From positions 1-64,000 of the forward strand of contig NZ_PUIP01000002.1 of assembly GCF_002968015.1 (NCBI RefSeq): a DNA stretch of 64,000 bases, in the 5' to 3' direction. Below the pieces are notes generated by a model. It worked only from the letters and a program-made list of their open reading frames with translations, searched no databases and was not told the origin of the DNA. The DNA is from Massilia phosphatilytica. Its GTDB lineage: Bacteria > Pseudomonadota > Gammaproteobacteria > Burkholderiales > Burkholderiaceae_D. Made by a program: the position numbers and the translations under genes. This document shows, in pieces, positions 1 through 6,736 of the stretch; positions within the stretch are counted from its first letter, which is position 1; the number at the start of each line of letters is the position of its first letter.

Positions 1-383
1 GAGTTGAGTCTTCGCAAACCCAAATTTACCTCAAGAATCACGATGGCCACCCTTTCAAGTTGCCTTCCTAAACGCCGATCCCGGCGAACTCTTCATACAC
101 CACGTCCTGGGGCACCATCGTTTCTATTACTGACGCCATAGCGGTGTGCGGGATGTGCAGAGTGTGCTAGCCACCCTCCTGCCTATTGTGGAAAGGGCAT
201 TCTGGTCGCTCTCTGGTCGGGGCTACAGCCAATACGATCAAGCTGAATCCATTAGCGGCAGGTTGTCGCTGACGCGAACAAGGGTGAGGCCATTCATCCA
301 TGATCCTTGTGCAGCAAGGAGATACCTCGTGCAATCGGATAGAATGGCTGGCAAGTTATCTCGCAATCGCGGCTGCTTCTGGC
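1..383. other. Lower-GC stretch without a recognisable intact gene, possible end of an integrated element
   Basis: No convincing gene is visible. A short reading frame open from the window edge stops at 69-71 and could be the 3' end of a truncated gene. The base composition is visibly lower in GC than the rest of the window. It ends exactly where a 3' fragment of tRNA-Lys begins, which suggests it may be the right end of an element that integrated into a tRNA-Lys gene lying outside the window. No integrase or transposase is visible, so this remains inference. Confidence 0.35.
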
Positions 384-429
384 ACTTTTAATCCGTTGGT
401 CGCAGGTTCGAATCCCGCACGGCCTACCA
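384..429 (+). pseudogene. 3' fragment of tRNA-Lys (tRNA remnant, candidate attachment-site scar)
   Basis: This is the 3' half of a tRNA-Lys(TTT), from the edge of the anticodon loop to the CCA end. It matches 780-825 of the intact gene downstream, with an offset of 396. The 5' half and promoter are absent. The match continues past the tRNA through the terminator to about 469 (versus 865). The T-stem carries an A-C mismatch, as in the copy at 15369. A break at the anticodon loop is typical of tRNA attachment sites used by tyrosine integrases, although a broken tandem duplication would look the same. Confidence 0.75.
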
Positions 430-443
430 AGATTCAGCGAAAA

Positions 444-470
444 CGCCAGCTCTCACGAGCTGGCGTTTTT
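444..470 (+). terminator. Intrinsic terminator behind the tRNA-Lys fragment
   Basis: A 9-bp perfect stem (CGCCAGCTC / GAGCTGGCG) with a 4-nt loop is followed by five T. It is nearly identical to the terminator of the intact tRNA-Lys at 840-867. Confidence 0.8.
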
Positions 471-598
471 GTTTTACCGTTCAGAATTTCTTGTTGCCCC
501 TCAGCAACCAATTCATGCCTCCGGCTACCTATACTTGGTAGCGTCAGTGCGGAAACCGAACGTTTCGTCCGCCATGCCGCCATTTGCCGGGAGCCATC

Positions 599-712
599 AT
601 GCGTACCTTGTCGACCCTGTTTGCCGCCACGTTTGCCGCCGCCTTCGTGCTGGGCAGCTTTGCGATCACCGCCGCGACGCCGCCCGTGCGCACGGGCCGA
701 CGCGGGCGCTAG
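599..712 (+). CDS. Possible 37-residue secreted or membrane peptide
   Basis: An ATG lies about 7 nt after a GGGAG ribosome-binding site. It opens a 37-codon frame with a signal-like N-terminus: MRTLSTLF, then an Ala-rich hydrophobic core containing FAAAFVLGSFAI, then a short basic tail ending RTGRRGR. It sits just upstream of the tRNA-Lys promoter. The hydrophobic core and good ribosome-binding site favour translation, but there is no family match I recognise. It could also be a chance frame in GC-rich DNA. Confidence 0.4.
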   Translation: MRTLSTLFAATFAAAFVLGSFAITAATPPVRTGRRGR

Positions 713-732
713 GCGAACGGCGGCCGAGCCGC

Positions 733-738
733 TATAAT
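733..738 (+). promoter_or_regulatory. -10 box of the tRNA-Lys promoter
   Basis: A perfect TATAAT lies 11 nt before the first base of the tRNA. The same local sequence (CCGCTATAATGCTGCC) precedes the second tRNA-Lys at 15369. No good -35 box is seen here at 17 bp. Confidence 0.7.
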
Positions 739-749
739 GCTGCCTCTTC

Positions 750-825
750 GGGTCGTTAGCTCAGTTGGTAGAGCAGCGGACTTTTAATCCGTTGGTCGCT
801 GGTTCGAGCCCAGCACGGCCTACCA
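750..825 (+). tRNA. tRNA-Lys (anticodon TTT)
   Basis: A 76-nt cloverleaf with encoded CCA. The anticodon TTT is at 783-785 in a CTTTTAA loop, with the usual D-arm. The T-stem is fully paired (GCTGG/CCAGC), unlike the two other tRNA-Lys sequences in the window, which carry an A-C mismatch there. The acceptor stem contains G-U pairs. The gene is followed directly by an intrinsic terminator. Confidence 0.97.
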
Positions 826-839
826 AGATTCAGCGAAAA

Positions 840-867
840 CGCCAGCTTTCACGAGCTGGCGTTTTTT
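840..867 (+). terminator. Intrinsic terminator of tRNA-Lys
   Basis: The stem CGCCAGCT / AGCTGGCG with a 6-nt loop is followed by six T, 15 nt after the CCA end of the tRNA. Confidence 0.85.
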
Positions 868-886
868 GTTTCTGCAATATCCCCGT

Positions 887-1282
887 TCACTCGTTCCCAC
901 CTTGCGCACCGGACGCAAGGTGCCCGCCCTCGCCTTCCCAGTTGGCGACCTCGGGGGGAAGGTCATGGCCTGGTGGACGATAGGTCACGGTCTTGGTCAC
1001 GGCTGCATCGATTTCCTGGGGCGTCAGCAGCACCGTCGTCTTGCACGTGGTGACGCCGGCGGCATCGACCCTGAGCGCCAGCGCCGCGGCGGTGGCGTTG
1101 TCGGGAAGCTCGCCGATGATGACGACATCCCGGTCGCCGAACACGAAATAAAAGGCTTCGACCTTCCCGCCGAGCGAGTGGAATAATTGATCGACCGCCT
1201 CGCGCCGCCGCGTGCCGCCTTCCTTCAGCAGGCCGTTGATCCCCTCGCTGAGATAGCTCGCTTCAACCAGAAACTTAGCCAT
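887..1282 (-). CDS. GYD domain protein
   Basis: 131 residues starting MAKFLVEASY. The protein matches the pattern of the small GYD-domain family: an N-terminal beta strand, a region with the variant FGDRDVVII, and then alternating strands and helices. The family is ferredoxin-like in fold and of unknown function. The ATG at 1282 is chosen because it begins the conserved domain and has an AAGGA-type site upstream; the frame stays open further but without domain content. The C-terminal 30 residues (PPGHDLPPEV onward) are Gly/Glu-rich and probably unstructured. It lies convergent to the tRNA-Lys and divergent from the broken TonB-like gene. Confidence 0.75.
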   Translation of the reverse strand: MAKFLVEASYLSEGINGLLKEGGTRRREAVDQLFHSLGGKVEAFYFVFGDRDVVIIGELPDNATAAALALRVDAAGVTTCKTTVLLTPQEIDAAVTKTVTYRPPGHDLPPEVANWEGEGGHLASGAQGGNE

Positions 1283-1435
1283 GTGAGGTCCTTCCAGAAG
1301 TTGCGTGCACCGATGTTTGACAGGTCGCAGGGCGCGGCGGTTCATTTTCCAGGCACTCCTCCGCACCCTCGCCGCATTGGCAACACAGCATTGCGGCCAT
1401 AACATGGATAACCACCGTAGCCGGAGAAGGTTATC

Positions 1436-1856
1436 GTGCGAACCCGCACTGCATTCGACCGCCCACCGCGCGCGCTGCCCAGGCTTGCCATCGTCCTCGC
1501 CCTCCACGTGCTGGCCCTGTTCGCCTTCGTGTCCCGTGACCGCATCGAGCGCCCGAGGACGGCGCAAACCGTCATGCTGCTGACCAACGTCGCGCCGCAG
1601 ATCGTCGAGCCACCGTCCCCTCCCCCCGCTGCCGCCGCGCGACATCGACGTCGTCCCGGGTACCGAGGTGGCCGCCACCATCGTCGACAATGCCGTGCCG
1701 GTGGAACCGGCCGGCGGCAGGCCCGTCGGCGACGGCACCGCCGGGGCCGGCGACAAGGGCGAGGGAGCGGGCGGCAGCAATGGCGGCCGCGTTCCCGCGA
1801 GGCTCGGGATTGTGATTCCAATGCCAGGCGAGCGGCAGGTCTACGACGCTTGTTAA
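1436..1856 (+). pseudogene. Frameshifted TonB-like energy-transducer fragment
   Basis: A GTG start at 1436 follows a GGAGAAGG site. It opens an N-terminus of TonB type: a short cytoplasmic basic stretch, one hydrophobic helix (LAIVLALHVLALFAFV) and then a proline-rich periplasmic segment. At the C-runs at 1617-1627 the frame is lost. The proline-rich, acidic and Gly-rich sequence continues in the +1 frame (LPPRDIDVVPGTEVAATI) to a stop at 1854-1856. No C-terminal TonB domain follows, so the gene is both frameshifted and 3'-truncated. A sequencing error in the C-run could explain the shift but not the missing end. Confidence 0.5.
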
Positions 1857-1998
1857 CACTGGCATCAAAAATAATTGCAACATCTGCGTTCTGATAGTTT
1901 TACGTCCATAAACACCATTCGCCTCCCTTGATGTTCGATAGGCTAGCCACTGCCCGCGATGCAGGAAGGGCAAGCACAAATATAAATGGGGGACGGTA

Positions 1999-4900
1999 AT
2001 GGATGTGAGGAGAATGATGACGGCCGGCCTGGCTGCAGGCATGCTGATGTCGCTGAGTGCTGCGGCTGAAAATTACAAATGGGACAACGTCTCAATTGGC
2101 GGCGGCGGTTTCGTTTCGGGTATCGTGACCAGCAAGAGTGAGCGCGGCGTCGTGTACGCGCGCACCGATGTGGGCGGCGCCTACCGCTACGTCAGCCAGA
2201 CCGGCCGCTGGGTCGCGCTGACGGACTGGCTGTCCCAGGCCGACGTGGGCCTGATGGGTGTGGAATCGCTGGCGATCGACCCGCGCAACGCGGCCAATTT
2301 GTACATGCTGGCCGGCACTGAATACTTCAACGGCGGCAAGACTGCCATCTTGCACTCGACCGACTATGGCAAGAGCTTCGCGGTCACCGACGTGACCAGC
2401 CAGTTCAAGGCGCACGGCAACGGCATGGGCCGTGGGACCGGCGAGCGGCTGCAAGTCGACCCGGGTTCGAGCAATGTGCTGTTCGTGGGTACGCGCCACA
2501 ACGGCCTGTTCAAGAGCGTTGATTCGGGCGCGACCTGGACCCGCGTCAATGGGCTCAACGTCAACGACACGCCCAACGGCGTTGGCATCAGCTTCGTGCT
2601 GCTCGATCCCACCAGTGTCACGCAAGGCACGGCCAAGCGCATCTTCGTCGGCGTGTCGCGTTACGGCGCGGTCGGCCCCAACCTGTATTTGAGCAAGGAT
2701 GGCGGCGCCACCTTCGCCCCCGTGGCCGGCGCGCCGGCGGGCCTGATACCGCAGCGCGCGGCGCTCACGTCCAAGGGTCGCCTGTACCTGACCTACGGCA
2801 ACGGCGCGGGACCGCACGGGGGATCGGCGAGCGAGCCCTTGGACCAGGGCCAGATCTGGGAATACAACACCGTTGGCGGTGCCTGGACCAACGTGACGCC
2901 GGCTGGCAAAAACATGGCGTTCGGCGGCATCAGCGTCGACCCGACCAATCCCAAGCACCTGGTCGCCTCGACCGTCAACACCTGGTTGCTACAGAGGCAG
3001 GAGCCGGCAGCCATCTGGGGCGACCGCATCTTCACTTCGGTCGACGCCGGGCGCACCTGGACCGACCTGATGGAGCGCGGCATGACGGTCGATCCGAACG
3101 GCATCGACTGGATCTCCAAGCAGGCGATCCACTGGGCCGCCTCGGTCGAGTTCGACCCCTTCGATCCGAAGAGCGCGTGGGTGGTGTCGGGCAACGGCCT
3201 GTTCAAGACCAGCGACATCGATGCGCCCAAGAGCAGCTGGAAGTTCGACGTGCGCGGGATCGAAGAGACCGCCGTATTCTCCGCCGAGAGCATCCCGAGC
3301 GGGCCGCTGGTATCGGTCCTCGGCGACTATGACGGCTTCATCCAGGATGCGTCGGACCAGTACGGCGTGCAACACAGCCCGACGATGGGAACCACCACCG
3401 GCCTGGCGGTTGCCGCCCAGGCTCCGCGAGTGATGGCGCGGGTGGGCAATTCGCTCTACACGTCGACCAATATGGGCGCCAGCTGGACACAGGCGCCGTC
3501 CATCATGGCGCCGAAGGGCAACGTGGCCCTGTCGGCCGACGGCTACGTGCTGCTGCATAGCCCGGAAAATTCGAGCACCACCTACCGCTCGACCGATTCC
3601 GGCGCCAATTGGACTCCGGTCGCCGGCTTGGCCGTGAACAATGCGCGCCCGGTGGCCGACCCGGTCAACCCGGCCAAGTTCTACGTCTACGACCGCGGCA
3701 CCGGCAAACTGCTGGTCAGCACCGATGGCGGCGTCTCGTTCAGCCCTGCAGCCCAGTTGGCCGCAGGCGGTTCGACCATCTTGCGCGCCACCCCCGGCGT
3801 CGAGGGCGAACTGTGGGCGTGCCTGAATTCGAGCGGCCTTTCCCACTCGACCGATTCGGGCGCCACCTTCACCAAGGTGAGCACGATCGCCTCCTGCGAG
3901 ACAGTAGGCCTGGGCAAGGCGGCGCCGGGCGCCAGCCATCCAACCCTGTACATGTGGGGCGCAGTGAGCACCGCGCGCGGCCTGCTGCGTTCGATCGACC
4001 AGGGCGCCAGCTGGGAGCGCATCAACGACGATGCCCATCAATATGGCGGTCCGCAGATGGGCTGGATCACCGGCGACATGAACACTTACGGCACGGTCTA
4101 CATGAGCACCGCCGGCCGCGGCATCGCCTACGGCAAGATCGACCCCGCCGGCGACGTCCAGGTGACCCCGCAGGTGTATGTCCCGCCGCCCAAGGCCGCC
4201 GATTGCAAATACGTCCTGACCCCCTTCATCTGGTGGGGCGGCGGCGCCGCCGACGTGCAAATCACCAACAACGGAAGCTCGGTCATCAGCGGCTGGACGG
4301 TGAACTGGACCTACGAAGACGACGCCCAAGTGACTGCTGCCTATGGCGCGACGGTCACGGGCAGCAAGTCGGCCTACACGGCAACGCCCGACGGGAACAG
4401 CGACATCAACCCTGGCCAGACCGTGTCGTTCCGCGTCCTGTTCAGCCAGTTTTCGGAGAAACCGGGCCCGATTCCGCTCGTGTTCGGCGACATCTGCAAC
4501 ACGCAAGTCCCGCCGCCTCCGCCTCCTCTTTATCCGAGCTATAACGCCAGCCCAATTGCGCCGGATGCGACTGGCATGAGCAGTAACGCTACCCAGTTGG
4601 CTGCCAAGATAAAGCTGGGAACCAACATTGGAAATACCTTGGAAGCGTATGGTTGCACGCCCGCGTCGGAGACTTGCTGGGGCAATCCGGAAGTGTCCGC
4701 CGCTTATGTGAAATTGGTAAAGGACAGCGGTTTTGACGCCATTCGGATCCCGGTATCCTGGGATCAGTATGCCGATCAGACCACTGGAAAAATCAGCGAT
4801 GCATGGCTCGACCGCGTGAAGCAAGTGGTGCAGTACGCAGTGGATAACGGGCTCTACGCGATCGTGAATATCCATTGGGACGGTGGTTGGCTGGAGAGGA

Positions 4901-6075
4901 ATATTAACTTTGCAAGTAAAGTCCCGGTTAACGCCAAACAGAAAGCCTACTGGGAGCAAATTGCCACGAAGCTGCGTGACTTTGACGAGCATGTCTTGTT
5001 TGCCAGCGCCAACGAGCCTGATGCGATCACGCCAGACCAGGTCAAGGTTCTGGACAGCTATCACCAGACCTTCGTAAATGCGGTTCGTTCGACAGGCGGT
5101 AGAAACGCTTATCGCGTGCTGGTGGTCCAGGGCCTCAGAACCGACATCGACATGACGTACAAGGATTGGAATGGCATGCCAGCCGACACTGTACCGGGTC
5201 GCCAAATGGCTGAAGTTCATTACTACCCAGGGGCTTTTTCGAACCTTGGCGAAGATACCGACTGGTCGCAGATGCATTGTTACTGGGGTGACGGCTACAA
5301 GTCGCTGACTGATACGTATCGCAACTCACCGGGCAAGCTTCCGCTCATGGAAGAGGCTTATACCGATGAGCAATTCGCCAAAATGAAAACCAAATTTGTG
5401 GACCAAGGGATTCCAGTGGTGTTGGGCGAGTTTGCCGCCATGAAGCGAACCCAGGCAGTTTGCGCTGACCTGGATCTGCATCTCGCTTCGCGGGAACATT
5501 TCTATCAAATCGTCACCAAGTCGGCGCTTGCACATGGTCTCTTGCCATTCGCATGGGAGATCGGAATGGCCGAAGGTCTGTTATTTGACCGTGTAACGCC
5601 TGCCGTGGGTGATCCACAAGTGCTTGATGCAATGTTGGTGGGAGCTGGAAAAGTTGTCGGATTAAGTAATCGCCCACATAGCTGGACCGTGAGTAATGAG
5701 GCTACCGATAGTAGTTCAACCGCGTATATGCAAGCCACTCTCAACCAGGCGGGGGCGGCTGCTACTTTTAATTTTGCGAATCCAATGAATTTGAGTGGCG
5801 CAACCTTGAAAGTGGTCCTTAATTTTGACCAGGCGTTTGTTTCGGATCGAAATGGTGGGATGGATGGCATATTGCAGTTCTTTTCGTTCGTCGACGGTTC
5901 GACCGCTTCTGAGTGGAAGTGCTGGACTGGCCAGAAAGCGTTGGTTGCGGGTCAAGATACAGACTTCACGTGTTCGGCCTTCGGGATCCCGAATGCGGCG
6001 CGGCTTGGTATCCAATTCTTTGCAAAAACAGGTGCCGTCACCATTAAACGAGCAACGATTAAATTAGCTCAATAA
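1999..6075 (+). CDS. Secreted multidomain glucanase: GH74 xyloglucanase - CBM2 - GH5 endoglucanase
   Basis: 1358 residues. The signal peptide is about residues 1-23. GH74 spans roughly 24-720: repeated Asp-box blades (STDSGANW-like), the N-terminal YARTDVGGAYRY motif with Asp57, and a second candidate acidic pair in GDYDG at 443-445. A CBM2 lies at about 733-833, bounded by cysteines and rich in Trp. A PPPPPP linker follows. GH5 spans about 850-1215 and contains the acid/base in SANEPD (Glu1006) and the nucleophile in VLGEFA (Glu1144). The last 130 residues form a beta-rich module, possibly carbohydrate-binding. Predicted role: extracellular cleavage of xyloglucan and beta-glucan. GC content and codon choice fall sharply at about 4530, at the linker (75% GC in 2161-2220 against 48% in 5641-5700), so the GH5 half looks recently acquired. 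An upstream GGGGGA site supports the start. Confidence 0.93.
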   Translation: MDVRRMMTAGLAAGMLMSLSAAAENYKWDNVSIGGGGFVSGIVTSKSERGVVYARTDVGGAYRYVSQTGRWVALTDWLSQADVGLMGVESLAIDPRNAANLYMLAGTEYFNGGKTAILHSTDYGKSFAVTDVTSQFKAHGNGMGRGTGERLQVDPGSSNVLFVGTRHNGLFKSVDSGATWTRVNGLNVNDTPNGVGISFVLLDPTSVTQGTAKRIFVGVSRYGAVGPNLYLSKDGGATFAPVAGAPAGLIPQRAALTSKGRLYLTYGNGAGPHGGSASEPLDQGQIWEYNTVGGAWTNVTPAGKNMAFGGISVDPTNPKHLVASTVNTWLLQRQEPAAIWGDRIFTSVDAGRTWTDLMERGMTVDPNGIDWISKQAIHWAASVEFDPFDPKSAWVVSGNGLFKTSDIDAPKSSWKFDVRGIEETAVFSAESIPSGPLVSVLGDYDGFIQDASDQYGVQHSPTMGTTTGLAVAAQAPRVMARVGNSLYTSTNMGASWTQAPSIMAPKGNVALSADGYVLLHSPENSSTTYRSTDSGANWTPVAGLAVNNARPVADPVNPAKFYVYDRGTGKLLVSTDGGVSFSPAAQLAAGGSTILRATPGVEGELWACLNSSGLSHSTDSGATFTKVSTIASCETVGLGKAAPGASHPTLYMWGAVSTARGLLRSIDQGASWERINDDAHQYGGPQMGWITGDMNTYGTVYMSTAGRGIAYGKIDPAGDVQVTPQVYVPPPKAADCKYVLTPFIWWGGGAADVQITNNGSSVISGWTVNWTYEDDAQVTAAYGATVTGSKSAYTATPDGNSDINPGQTVSFRVLFSQFSEKPGPIPLVFGDICNTQVPPPPPPLYPSYNASPIAPDATGMSSNATQLAAKIKLGTNIGNTLEAYGCTPASETCWGNPEVSAAYVKLVKDSGFDAIRIPVSWDQYADQTTGKISDAWLDRVKQVVQYAVDNGLYAIVNIHWDGGWLERNINFASKVPVNAKQKAYWEQIATKLRDFDEHVLFASANEPDAITPDQVKVLDSYHQTFVNAVRSTGGRNAYRVLVVQGLRTDIDMTYKDWNGMPADTVPGRQMAEVHYYPGAFSNLGEDTDWSQMHCYWGDGYKSLTDTYRNSPGKLPLMEEAYTDEQFAKMKTKFVDQGIPVVLGEFAAMKRTQAVCADLDLHLASREHFYQIVTKSALAHGLLPFAWEIGMAEGLLFDRVTPAVGDPQVLDAMLVGAGKVVGLSNRPHSWTVSNEATDSSSTAYMQATLNQAGAAATFNFANPMNLSGATLKVVLNFDQAFVSDRNGGMDGILQFFSFVDGSTASEWKCWTGQKALVAGQDTDFTCSAFGIPNAARLGIQFFAKTGAVTIKRATIKLAQ

Positions 6076-6097
6076 CCTTGGGTCATAAGGTATTCAT

Positions 6098-6688
6098 ATG
6101 AAAAAAACTCTTTGCGCATTGTTCGCCAGCACCAGCATGATGCTGGCAGGCGGCACCCATGCCACTGTGATCGGGTTCGACGATGTCATCACCGGAGGCG
6201 ACTTCAACAGCCTCTCCGACGCCAGTCCTTACGCCAGCCTCTCCTGGGGTGAAGGCTGGTTCGCGGGCGACAACGGCATCGACGGCTACGCCAACGCCGC
6301 CCATTCCGGCGCCAATTTCGCCGTCAATGGTTTCGGCGACGACCAGATCAGCGTCAGCAGCGCCACCGGCTTCAATTTCGCTGGCGCCTGGTTCGTCACG
6401 CCGGAAGGCGCCAGCGACAAGGCTGGCTGGATCAACATCACCGCCTTCGACGCCCTCAACCGGCTGATCGGCACGACCGGCAATATCGCCGTCGGCGACA
6501 GCTACCAGTGGGTCGCCGGCGGGTTCGCCAACGTGGCGATGCTGACCATCACGCGCGACAGCGGCTGGTATGTGATGGACGACTTCACCACCACCGTCGC
6601 CCCGGGCACCGTGCCCGTGCCCGCCACGCCGCTGGTGCTGGTGATCGGCCTGCTTGCCATGGTCCTGGTCCGGCGCATGCGCAGCTAG
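6098..6688 (+). CDS. PEP-CTERM-like (VPxPA type) exported protein
   Basis: 196 residues. An N-terminal signal peptide (MKKTLCALFASTSMMLAGG) is followed by a beta-rich, Gly/Asp-rich body. The C-terminal sorting tail reads VPVPATP, a hydrophobic helix (LVLVIGLLAMVLV), then RRMRS, which is the tripartite pattern recognised by exosortase systems. The motif is closer to the VPLPA variant than to classical VPEP. It begins 22 bp after the glucanase stop with an AAGG site, so the two may be cotranscribed. The protein probably ends on the cell surface or in the matrix. No exosortase gene is in the window. Confidence 0.8.
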   Translation: MKKTLCALFASTSMMLAGGTHATVIGFDDVITGGDFNSLSDASPYASLSWGEGWFAGDNGIDGYANAAHSGANFAVNGFGDDQISVSSATGFNFAGAWFVTPEGASDKAGWINITAFDALNRLIGTTGNIAVGDSYQWVAGGFANVAMLTITRDSGWYVMDDFTTTVAPGTVPVPATPLVLVIGLLAMVLVRRMRS

Positions 6689-6736
6689 CAAAATGTCGTG
6701 GCCGCGACGGTCGACAAGGTACCATCATGGGATCCC

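Noticed and set aside
2989..5277. 762-codon open frame opposite the glucanase
   Set aside because: Shadow frame; the plus strand encodes GH74, CBM2 and GH5 domains here.
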